Assembly (NCBI GenBank): GCA_964511405.1 | Contig: CAZEFK010000062.1 | Span: forward strand, 1 to 34,331 | Origin: CAZEFK01 sp964511405 | GTDB taxonomy: Bacteria > Pseudomonadota > Alphaproteobacteria > Elsterales > Elsteraceae | Direction of reading: 5' to 3' | DNA: 34,331 nt | Part shown: positions 23,792 through 31,227 of the stretch, piece by piece | Layout of the letters: every line of letters starts with the position of its first letter | Numbering within the stretch: the first letter of the stretch is position 1 | The notes under the pieces: model-generated | What the model was told of the DNA's origin: nothing | The model's database searches: none | Seen by the model: only the letters and a program-made list of their open reading frames with translations | Translations under genes and position numbers: made by a program

Positions 23792-24826
23792 ATGCCGAAG
23801 GCAAACTTGGGCAGCGAGGCCTATGGCCACCGGGACGTGGTCGAGCTGCCCCAGATCGACGCCGCCGCCCTGCTGAGTGGCCCCAGCGCGGCCGACCATG
23901 CCGTAATCGACGCCGCATCCGAGGTCGGCTTCCTGACGCTGGCCGGATTTCCGGCCGGCATCCCGATCGACGCGGCCACACGCCGGCAGCTGCTGCGGGT
24001 GTTCGACCTGCCGGCATCGGCCCAGCGCCGGCTGTGGCGCCAAAAATTCGAGCCGGCCAATCCCAACGTCTATCGCGGCTGGTTCCCGCTGCGGCCGGGC
24101 GGCGGGACCTGGAAGGAAGGCATCGACCTCGGCCCCGATTTGGTCGATCCCGCGGCCATCGTGGGCGGCGACCCGTTGTGCGAGCCGACGCCGCTGCCGG
24201 CCGAGGCGGACCTGCCCGGCTGGCGCGCCGCCGCCGCCGGCTACTACCGGGCGATGTCCGCGGTCGGATCGGCGGTCATGGCCGCCATCGGCCGCGGCCT
24301 CGGCCTGCCCGATGGGACCTTCGCCGGCTTCGACGCCGGCATCTCGACGCTGCGGCTGATCCGCTACCCGCGGCAGGACCCGGCCGACATCCCGGCTCGA
24401 CGCTGGATCGAGGCGGACGGCCGGTATTTGGCCGGCGCGCCTCATGTCGATTCCGGCTTCGTGACCCTGCTGGCCCAGGACGGCGTCGCCGGCCTGCAGG
24501 CCCGCGCCCGCGACGGCCGCTGGGTCGACGTCCCGCCGACTCCCGATACGCTGGTGGTCAATTTCGGCAAGGTGCTGGAGCTGTGGACCGCGGGCCGGGT
24601 ACGCGCCACCGAGCACCGCGTGCTGGGCACCGGCGCCGACCGCTGCTCGATCCCGTTCTTCTACGAGCCCAAGGTCGACACGGTGATCGCGCCGATCGCC
24701 GCCCTGGACGGCCCGGATTTCGCGCCCTTCGCCTATGGCGACCATCTCTGGGCGCTCATGACCCGGTTCATCGAGTTCGAGGGCATGGCGCATCTGCGGC
24801 CGCCCCGCCATGGTGCGCCGACATGA
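23792..24826 (+). CDS. 2-oxoglutarate/Fe(II)-dependent oxygenase (isopenicillin N synthase-like)
   Basis: A 344-residue non-haem iron oxygenase. The facial triad is H218 and D220 in APHVDSGFVTLL and H275 in ATEHRVLG; R284 and S286 in RCSIPFFYEP are the usual 2-oxoglutarate carboxylate binders. The N-terminal DIOX_N-like half (VVELPQIDAAALL, EVGFLTLAGF) is present. ATG 23792 follows a GGGGAGAGGGG ribosome site. It overlaps the next small ORF by ATGA. The family includes hydroxylases, desaturases and ethylene-forming enzymes, so the substrate is open; the LysR neighbour suggests inducible catabolism or secondary metabolism. Confidence 0.9.
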   Translation: MPKANLGSEAYGHRDVVELPQIDAAALLSGPSAADHAVIDAASEVGFLTLAGFPAGIPIDAATRRQLLRVFDLPASAQRRLWRQKFEPANPNVYRGWFPLRPGGGTWKEGIDLGPDLVDPAAIVGGDPLCEPTPLPAEADLPGWRAAAAGYYRAMSAVGSAVMAAIGRGLGLPDGTFAGFDAGISTLRLIRYPRQDPADIPARRWIEADGRYLAGAPHVDSGFVTLLAQDGVAGLQARARDGRWVDVPPTPDTLVVNFGKVLELWTAGRVRATEHRVLGTGADRCSIPFFYEPKVDTVIAPIAALDGPDFAPFAYGDHLWALMTRFIEFEGMAHLRPPRHGAPT

Positions 24827-25149
24827 TCGACGACAGCCCGTTGGACGATGAGACGTGGGTGCGGAGTCGTGCCCAGGTTCGTGCCTTCGTCGAAAGCCGC
24901 TGGCGGGGGCTGATCCAGCAGGCTGGGCGATCGGACGCCGACTTCAACCGCGCGAAGGCTGCCTTCGACGCCGAGATCATCGATGTCCTGCGTCGCATCC
25001 CCGCCGCCGACCAACCCGCTCGCGCCGCGGTTCGCGGACAATTGGGGTTTCCAAGGTCCGCCAGGGCGGCCCCGCTATCTCCGCGCCGTTGCGGCCGCTG
25101 GGGGGACGTTCATCGTCGGCATCGTGATCATGGCGCTGGTGACCCGTGA
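24823..25149 (+). CDS. Hypothetical protein; only the first ~65 residues look genuine
   Basis: Starts MIDDSPLDDETWVRSRAQV with an ATGA overlap with the oxygenase stop. The first ~65 residues look like a real soluble helical protein (VRAFVESRWRGLIQQAG, FNRAKAAFDAEIIDVLRRIP). After that the frame turns into an Arg/Gly-rich sequence typical of a shadow, while good coding sequence continues in the next frame (24983-25219). Either the gene is broken by a one-base shift near 25000-25015, close to the CCCCGCCGCCG run, or two short genes overlap. No family recognised. Confidence 0.45.
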   Translation: MIDDSPLDDETWVRSRAQVRAFVESRWRGLIQQAGRSDADFNRAKAAFDAEIIDVLRRIPAADQPARAAVRGQLGFPRSARAAPLSPRRCGRWGDVHRRHRDHGAGDP

Positions 25150-25219
25150 CGAGACCCTGGGCGTTCTGACCCCGCTGGGCGGCGCGGTGATGGCCTATCA
25201 CCTGGCCAAGCAACGCTGA
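24983..25219 (+). CDS. Small hypothetical membrane protein, possibly the C-terminal part of the preceding frame
   Basis: A 78-residue frame with one strong transmembrane segment (AAGGTFIVGIVIMALV) and a hydrophobic C-terminus (LGGAVMAYHLAKQR). The first ~15 residues (PPPTNPLAPRF) look like linker. If joined to the preceding ORF by a frameshift, the whole would be a ~130-residue protein with a soluble helical domain and a C-terminal membrane anchor. As an independent gene it lacks a clear ribosome site. Function unknown. Confidence 0.5.
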   Translation: MSCVASPPPTNPLAPRFADNWGFQGPPGRPRYLRAVAAAGGTFIVGIVIMALVTRDETLGVLTPLGGAVMAYHLAKQR

Positions 25220-25292
25220 CCATGGCTGACCGATCGGGCGCTCGGCTCCGGGAGTTATACGCAGATCGCGAGTTGCGTGGTAGGGTTGGCCC

Positions 25293-26654
25293 ATGGCCGA
25301 TCTCTCCGACATTCCGATGTCGGCCCAAGCCGCCTATGCGGACTTGGTCGAGAGGGCTTGGTCGGCTGCGTTCGCCGAGGCCTTCGCCGACCCTGGGATA
25401 TTCACGCCCAAGGAGGTGAGAGGCCGGCGCTACTGGTACTTCCAGGCGGCCGGAAGCCGCCGCCAGCGCTACGTCGGCGTCGAGACGCCGGAGCTGCTGG
25501 AGCACATCGAATGGCACCGGTCACAACACCGCGACCGTCGCGACCGGCACTCGGTGGTGTCGATGCTGGTCCGCGCTAGTCTCCCTCGGCCGCTGCCCGC
25601 AATCGGCAACGTCCTCATGACCCTCGCCGACGCCGGGGTCTTCCGGCTGCGCGCCGTTCTGGTCGGCACCATCGCCTACCAGACCTATCCGGCGATGCTG
25701 GGTGTGCGCCTCGGCAGCGCCGCGATCCAGACAAACGATATCGACATCGCGCAGTTCAGCCAGCTGTCCATTGCCGTCGAGGACACCATCGGATCGGCGC
25801 TCGAGGTCCTACGGCGCGCGGACCCATCGTTCCAACCGGTGGCGACGGCGTTCCACGCGAGCCGCGTCGTGACCTGTGAGGCTGCGGGTGGGCTCAGGGT
25901 GGACTTCCTGACGCCCAACCGCGGCCCCGATACCGAGGAGCCGATGGCATTGCCGGCGCTCGGCACGGACGCCCAGCCGCTGCGCTTCCTCGACTTCCTG
26001 ATCCGCGACCCCGAGCGGGCGGTCGTGCTGCACGGCCCGGGCGTCCCGGTCGTCGTTCCTTCGCCGGCGCGGTTTGCCGTGCACAAGCTGATCGTATCGC
26101 GTCGGCGGCGCGCCGGAACGGGCAAGGGCGACAAGGACATCGCGCAGGCCGCTGCGCTGCTCGGCGTCCTTGCCGACCGGCGGCCGGAGGACCTGCGGGC
26201 CGCGTGGGTCGAGGCCTTTGCCCGGGGACCAACGTGGCAGCAGCTGCTTGGCGAAGGATTGCGGCAACTGAAGCAGTCAGTACGGGACCGCGCGTTGAGG
26301 GCAGTCGGCGCCCCGCGGGCGGTCGCGCATCTCGATCTGGTGTTCGGGGCCGCTCCGCCGCGCTGGGACGGCAGCCGCGACGCGGTGGTGCTGCTGGCCC
26401 AGGACGGCACGGGCGCGAGTGTGCGCTGCCTGATTCCATTGGATGCTCTGGCGGCGCATTTCGGCGTCGATGGCCACTCGGACTGCGTTCACGTGGTCCG
26501 GCGCAATCTCGGCCGATTTCAGGACGCGTTGCGTCGGCAGTTCGCGGACGGGCCGATCGAAGCACCGGGCGAGGTCATCCTTCGCAGCGCCGATCTCAAC
26601 GGCAATCACCGGCGCCACCCCCTCGCCAATCCCGATTCCGCCGATATAGGCTAG
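25293..26654 (+). CDS. NTP_transf_8 (GSU2403-type) nucleotidyltransferase-fold protein with C-terminal DUF1488-like domain
   Basis: A 453-residue protein that appears to be a two-domain fusion. Residues ~30-90 carry the family lead-in (RRYWYFQAAGSRRQRYVGVETPELLEHIEWHR). Residues ~100-300 form the GSU2403-like nucleotidyltransferase fold: VLVGTIAYQTYPAMLGVRL, then the metal-binding TNDIDIAQF, and a long basic region FAVHKLIVSRRRRAG. The usual G-S of active nucleotidyltransferases reads G-T here. The last ~100 residues (PPRWDGSRDAVVLLAQDGTG, VRCLIPLDALAAHFGVDG) resemble DUF1488. Codon usage is less GC-biased than in flanking genes. MNT-type folds occur in toxin-antitoxin systems, so a nucleotidylating role is possible but unproven. 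Confidence 0.72.
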   Translation: MADLSDIPMSAQAAYADLVERAWSAAFAEAFADPGIFTPKEVRGRRYWYFQAAGSRRQRYVGVETPELLEHIEWHRSQHRDRRDRHSVVSMLVRASLPRPLPAIGNVLMTLADAGVFRLRAVLVGTIAYQTYPAMLGVRLGSAAIQTNDIDIAQFSQLSIAVEDTIGSALEVLRRADPSFQPVATAFHASRVVTCEAAGGLRVDFLTPNRGPDTEEPMALPALGTDAQPLRFLDFLIRDPERAVVLHGPGVPVVVPSPARFAVHKLIVSRRRRAGTGKGDKDIAQAAALLGVLADRRPEDLRAAWVEAFARGPTWQQLLGEGLRQLKQSVRDRALRAVGAPRAVAHLDLVFGAAPPRWDGSRDAVVLLAQDGTGASVRCLIPLDALAAHFGVDGHSDCVHVVRRNLGRFQDALRRQFADGPIEAPGEVILRSADLNGNHRRHPLANPDSADIG

Positions 26655-26685
26655 CGCCGGAAACCAACCGGAAGGCGGGAAGCCC

Positions 26686-28248
26686 ATGTCCGAACCCGAC
26701 GCCGTCACCCCGCCCACCGCCGAACGCCGGGGCCGGCGCGGGGGGCGCGGGTCGCGCGAGGGGACGGTCGAGCAAAAGCCGTTCCGGCAGCCGCGGTTCC
26801 GGCTGCCGCCGGCCGAGATCGTGTCGGCCGACGAGCTGGAGGCGATCCACCAGGCCTCGCTGACGGTGCTGGAGGAGATCGGCATCGACTTCCTCAACCC
26901 CGAGGCCAAGGCGATCCTGAAGGCCGCCGGCGCCCGGGTCGAGCCCGGCAGCGACCGCGTGCGCCTCGACCGCGGCCTGGTGCTCGACGCCATTAAGACC
27001 TGCCCGGCGGAGTTCACGCTCCACGCCCGCAATCCGGCGCACAACCTGCGGGTCGGCGGCAATCACGTGATCTTCGCCCAGATGGCGAGCGCGCCCAACT
27101 GCTCCGATCTCGAGGGCGGCCGGCGCCCGGGCAACCAGGCCGACTTCCGCAATTTCCTGCGCATCGCCCAGAGCTACAACATCCTGCACATGACCGGCGG
27201 CTATCCGGTCGAGCCGGTCGACCTGCACGCCTCGGTCCGGCATCTGGATTGCCTGGCCGATTTCGTGACGCTCACCGACAAGGTCTTCCACGTCTATTCG
27301 CTGGGCAAGGCGCGCAACCTGGACGGCATCGAGATCGCCCGCATCGGCCGCGGCGTCTCGCCCGAGCAGCTCGACCGCGAGCCGTCGCTGATCTCGATCA
27401 TCAACTCCAGCTCGCCCTTGCGGCTCGACAATCCGATGCTCCAGGGCATCATCGAGATGTCCCGGCGCAACCAGGTCATCGTGATGACGCCCTTCACCCT
27501 GGCCGGCGCGATGGCGCCCGTGACGGTGGCGGGGGCGCTGGTCGAGCAGAACGCCGAGGCCCTGGCCGGCATCGCCTTCACCCAGCTGGTCCGACCCGGC
27601 GCGCCGGTGATCTATGGCGGCTTCACCTCCAATGTCGACATGAAGTCGGGGGCGCCGGCCTTCGGCACGCCGGAATACATGAAGGCGGTGCTGGTCGGCG
27701 GGCAGCTCGCGCGCCGCTACCGGCTGCCCTACCGCACCTCCAACGTCTGCGCCGCCAACACCGTCGACGCCCAGGCCGCCTACGAATCCGTGTTCTCGCT
27801 GTGGGCGACGACCATGGGCGGCGGCAACTTCATCAAGCATGCCGCGGGCTGGCTGGAAGGGGGCCTGTGCTGCAGCTTCGAGAAGATGCTGCTGGATGTC
27901 GACCTCTTGCAGATGGTCGCAGAGTTCCTGGAGCCGCTGGTGGTCGACGACGACAGCCTGGCGCTCGACGCCATCCGCGACGTCGGGCCGGGTGGGCATT
28001 TCTTCGGTACTGCCCACACTCAGGCGCGCTACGCGACCGCCTTCTACGCGCCGCTGATCTCGGACTGGCGCAACTTCGAAAGCTGGCAGGAGGCCGGCAG
28101 CCCGACCGCGATCCAGAAGGCCAACCGGCTGTGGAAGGAGACGCTGGCGCGCTACCAGCCGCCGGCGCTCGACCCCGCCATCGCCGAGGAGCTGGACGCC
28201 TACGTCGCCCGCCGCAAGGCCGAGGGCGGCATGAAGACCGATTTCTAG
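26686..28248 (+). CDS. Trimethylamine methyltransferase (MttB) family protein, non-pyrrolysine
   Basis: A 520-residue MttB-superfamily protein. A basic, Arg/Gly-rich N-terminal ~40 residues precedes the domain, which begins RFRLPPAEIVSADELEAIHQASLTVLEEIGI. The TIM-barrel text includes NPAHNLRVGGNHVIFAQM, GGYPVEPVDLHASVRH, MTPFTLAGAMAPVTVAGALVEQNAEALAGI and the C-terminal GPGGHFFGTAHTQARYATAFY. No in-frame TAG occurs, so it lacks pyrrolysine; such homologues (MtgB type) demethylate glycine betaine or other quaternary amines via a corrinoid protein. No corrinoid protein gene is visible here. It begins a three-gene operon, 15 bp before the flavoprotein gene. Confidence 0.9.
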   Translation: MSEPDAVTPPTAERRGRRGGRGSREGTVEQKPFRQPRFRLPPAEIVSADELEAIHQASLTVLEEIGIDFLNPEAKAILKAAGARVEPGSDRVRLDRGLVLDAIKTCPAEFTLHARNPAHNLRVGGNHVIFAQMASAPNCSDLEGGRRPGNQADFRNFLRIAQSYNILHMTGGYPVEPVDLHASVRHLDCLADFVTLTDKVFHVYSLGKARNLDGIEIARIGRGVSPEQLDREPSLISIINSSSPLRLDNPMLQGIIEMSRRNQVIVMTPFTLAGAMAPVTVAGALVEQNAEALAGIAFTQLVRPGAPVIYGGFTSNVDMKSGAPAFGTPEYMKAVLVGGQLARRYRLPYRTSNVCAANTVDAQAAYESVFSLWATTMGGGNFIKHAAGWLEGGLCCSFEKMLLDVDLLQMVAEFLEPLVVDDDSLALDAIRDVGPGGHFFGTAHTQARYATAFYAPLISDWRNFESWQEAGSPTAIQKANRLWKETLARYQPPALDPAIAEELDAYVARRKAEGGMKTDF

Positions 28249-28263
28249 AAGGGCTCCCTATCC

Positions 28264-30696
28264 ATGAAAACCCATGCCCAGGCGGTGGTGATCGGCGGCG
28301 GCGTCGTCGGCTGCAGCGTCCTCTACCACCTGACCAAGGCCGGCTGGCGCGACGTGGTGCTGGTCGAGCGCAGCGAGCTGACCTCGGGTTCGACCTGGCA
28401 CGCCGCCGGCGGCTTCCACACCCTCAACGGCGATCCCAATGTCGCCAAGCTGCAGAGCTATACCGCGGCGCTCTACCAGGAGATCGAAGAGATCTCGGGC
28501 CAGTCCTGCGGCGTCCACCGCACCGGCGGCATCATGCTGGCCGGCACGCCCGAGCGCATGGACTTCCTGAAGATGGCCCATGCCAAGGGCCGCTATCTGG
28601 GCATGGAGACCGAGCTGATCAGCGTCGCCGAGGCCAAGCGCCTGCTGCCGCTGATCGACGAGCGCCATTTCCTGGGCGCCATGTACGACCCCAACGAGGG
28701 CCACCTCGATCCCTCGGGCACCACGCACGCCTACGCCAAGGCGGCGCGCCTCGGCGGTGCCGAGATCGAGCGCCACACCCGGGTGATGGAGCTGGCGCAT
28801 CGTCCCGACGGCACGTGGGACGTGGTCACCGACAAGGGCACCATCCATGCCGAGCATGTGGTCAATGCCGGTGGGCTGTGGGCGCGCGAGGTCGGCCGCA
28901 TGGTCGGGCTGGAGCTGCCGGTGCTGGCCATGGAGCACATGTACATCATCTCCGAGGACATGCCCGAGGTCGCCGAGGTCAACCGGGCCACGGGCAAGGA
29001 GGTGCTGCACGCCATCGACTTCGAGGGCGAGATCTATCTGCGCCAGGAAGGCCGCGGCATGCTCATGGGCACCTATGAGCGCGCGGGCAAGCCATGGTCG
29101 GAGCGCACCACCCCCTGGGACTTCGGGCATGAACTGCTGGCGCCCGACCTCGACCGCATCGCGCCGTCGCTGGAGATCGGGTTCGAACATTTCCCCGCTT
29201 TCCAGACCGTCGGCATCAAGAAGATCATCAACGGCCCCTTCACCTTCGCGCCCGACGGCAACCCGGTGGTCGGGCCGGTGCGGGGCCTCAAGAACTATTG
29301 GTGCGCCTGCGGCGTGATGGCGGGATTCAGCCAGGGCGGCGGCGTCGGCCTGGCGTTGTCGAACTGGATGGTCACCGGCGACCCCGGCTTCGACGTCTGG
29401 GGCATGGACGTGGCGCGCTTCGGCGACTGGGCGACGCTCGCCTACACCAACGCCAAGGTGCGCGAGAACTACTCGCGCCGCTTCCGCATCACCTTCCCCA
29501 ACGAGGAGCTGCCGGCAGCGCGGCCCCAGCGCACCTCGCCGGTCTATGACGACCTCGCGGCCGAGAACGCGGTGTTCGGCGTCTCCTACGGGCTGGAGCA
29601 CGCCCTGTGGTTCGCGCCGAAGGGCACCGAACCCACCGAGCAGGTGACCTTTCGGCGCTCCAACGCCTTCCCGGTGGTGGCCGCGGAGTGCCGGGCGGTG
29701 CGCGAGGCGGTCGGGCTGATCGAGACCTCGACCTTCGCCAAGTACGAGATCACGGGGCCGGGTGCCGAGGCCTGGCTCGGCGGGCTCTTGACCAATGCGA
29801 TGCCGCCGGTCGGGCGCATGACCCTGGCGCCGATGTTGAACCCGGCCGGCCGGCTGATCGGCGACTTCACGGTCGCGCGCCTCGGGCCCGAGCACTTCCT
29901 GATGTTCGGCTCGGGCATCGCCGAGACCTATCACATGCGCTGGTTCCTGGCGCACCTGCCGGCATCGGGGGTCGCCATCCGGCCGCTGGGGCTGGAGCTG
30001 ACCGGCTTCTCGATCGCCGGGCCAAAGGCGCGCGACCTGCTGGCCGCGCTCACGCCCGAGGACGTGTCGGCCCAGGCCTTCCGCTTCATGGCGTTCCGGC
30101 GCCTCGACCTGGGGCCGGTGCCGGCGCTGGTCGGCCGCGTCTCCTTCACCGGCGACCTCGGCTACGAGATCTGGGTCAAGCCCGACTACCAGCGCCGCCT
30201 GCACCGGCTGCTGGTCGAGGCCGGCGAGCCGCTGGGCCTCAAGCATTTCGGCGGCCGGGCGCTGGACAGCCTGCGGCTGGAGAAGAACTACGGCAGTTGG
30301 GCCCGCGAATACCGGCCGATCTACACGCCTTTCGAGGCTGGGCTCGACCGCTTCGTCGACTTCGGCAAGGCCGGGTTCATCGGCCGCGACGCGGCGCTGG
30401 CGGCGCGCGACCGCGGGCCGGAGCGCCGCTTGGTCGCGTTCACGGTCGACGCGGCCGCGGCCGACTGCATCGCCGATGAGCCGGTGTGGCATGGCGGCCA
30501 GGTGGTCGGCTGGATCACCTCGGGCGGCTATGCGCATCATGCCCAGGCCTCGATGGCGCTGGGCTACATTCCGGCGGCGCTGGCGTCGGAGACCGGCGCC
30601 GGCGCGTTCGAGATCGAGATCATCGGCGAGCGCCGGCCCGCCACCATCCAGCCGCGGCCGCTGTTCGACCCGGACGGCAAACGCATGCGCGGCTGA
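28264..30696 (+). CDS. Dimethylglycine/sarcosine dehydrogenase-like FAD protein with GcvT folate domain
   Basis: An 810-residue two-part enzyme. The N-terminal DAO domain has the FAD motif VVIGGGVVGCSVLYHL and H46 in SGSTWHAAGGF, the position of covalent FAD attachment in dimethylglycine dehydrogenase. The C-terminal ~400 residues are GcvT-like (FETSTFAKYEITGPGAE-type text, RVSFTGDLGYEIWV, GGRALDSLRLEKNYGSW), which in relatives binds tetrahydrofolate and captures the methyl as methylene-THF. Dimethylglycine, sarcosine or another N-methyl amino acid is the likely substrate. The position directly after the MttB-like gene and before a cupin suggests a shared demethylation pathway; electrons probably go to ETF. 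Confidence 0.92.
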   Translation: MKTHAQAVVIGGGVVGCSVLYHLTKAGWRDVVLVERSELTSGSTWHAAGGFHTLNGDPNVAKLQSYTAALYQEIEEISGQSCGVHRTGGIMLAGTPERMDFLKMAHAKGRYLGMETELISVAEAKRLLPLIDERHFLGAMYDPNEGHLDPSGTTHAYAKAARLGGAEIERHTRVMELAHRPDGTWDVVTDKGTIHAEHVVNAGGLWAREVGRMVGLELPVLAMEHMYIISEDMPEVAEVNRATGKEVLHAIDFEGEIYLRQEGRGMLMGTYERAGKPWSERTTPWDFGHELLAPDLDRIAPSLEIGFEHFPAFQTVGIKKIINGPFTFAPDGNPVVGPVRGLKNYWCACGVMAGFSQGGGVGLALSNWMVTGDPGFDVWGMDVARFGDWATLAYTNAKVRENYSRRFRITFPNEELPAARPQRTSPVYDDLAAENAVFGVSYGLEHALWFAPKGTEPTEQVTFRRSNAFPVVAAECRAVREAVGLIETSTFAKYEITGPGAEAWLGGLLTNAMPPVGRMTLAPMLNPAGRLIGDFTVARLGPEHFLMFGSGIAETYHMRWFLAHLPASGVAIRPLGLELTGFSIAGPKARDLLAALTPEDVSAQAFRFMAFRRLDLGPVPALVGRVSFTGDLGYEIWVKPDYQRRLHRLLVEAGEPLGLKHFGGRALDSLRLEKNYGSWAREYRPIYTPFEAGLDRFVDFGKAGFIGRDAALAARDRGPERRLVAFTVDAAAADCIADEPVWHGGQVVGWITSGGYAHHAQASMALGYIPAALASETGAGAFEIEIIGERRPATIQPRPLFDPDGKRMRG

Positions 30697-30713
30697 GCAG
30701 AGGAGGCAGTTCG

Positions 30714-31214
30714 ATGGGCTACACGCTGGACGGCATGGCGGCCGAGTGCCGCCGCATCCTGTCCGCCGACCCCGGGCCCGCGGGCCGCGAGGCCGTCGCC
30801 GGCCTGGTCCGGTCGGTGCTGCAGGACTCGGCCTTCGTCGCCCGCCATCTCGGCGACGAGGTCCCCGAGCGCAAGGTGCTCTACGAGGACCCGGCGCTCG
30901 GCTTCTGCATCCTGGCCCACGTCTATCACGGCCCCAAGGACAGCAACCCGCATGACCACGGGCCGTCCTGGGCGATCTATGGCCAGGCCGCGGGCGAGAC
31001 CCACATGCGCGACTTCGCGCTGGTCGAGCCGGCGGCACCCGGCCGCCCGGGCAAGGTCCGCGAGACCCGCGCCTACACCCTCAAGCCCGGCGACGCCCAC
31101 ATCTACAACGAAGGCGACCTCCACGCCCCGCGCCGCCTGGGCCCGACCCGGCTGCTGCGGATCGAGGGCACGAACATGGACCGGGTGACGCGGCTGCCGT
31201 ACGAGCTGGTGTGA
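30714..31214 (+). CDS. Cupin-fold metal-binding protein, cysteine-dioxygenase-like
   Basis: A 166-residue small cupin. NPHDHGPSWAIYGQAAGETHMRDF gives H80 and H82 (with E95 nearby), and a third histidine appears in IYNEGDLHAPRR, the arrangement seen in Fe/Ni cupins such as cysteine dioxygenase-like and thiol dioxygenases. ATG 30714 follows a strong GAGGAGG ribosome site, 17 bp after the flavoprotein stop, so it belongs to the MttB/DMGDH-like operon. The longer frame from 30486 is a shadow. The catalysed reaction is unknown; a dioxygenase acting on a demethylated product is conceivable. Confidence 0.82.
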   Translation: MGYTLDGMAAECRRILSADPGPAGREAVAGLVRSVLQDSAFVARHLGDEVPERKVLYEDPALGFCILAHVYHGPKDSNPHDHGPSWAIYGQAAGETHMRDFALVEPAAPGRPGKVRETRAYTLKPGDAHIYNEGDLHAPRRLGPTRLLRIEGTNMDRVTRLPYELV

Positions 31215-31227
31215 AACGGCCGGCCCC

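Noticed and set aside
26686..28248. Pyrrolysine-containing MttB
   Set aside because: The frame has no internal TAG, so it is the non-pyrrolysine type.
28258..31038. 926-codon open frame on the minus strand
   Set aside because: It is antisense to the DMGDH-like and cupin genes, which have clear domains. Its product is low-complexity Arg/Gly/His-rich text typical of high-GC shadow frames.
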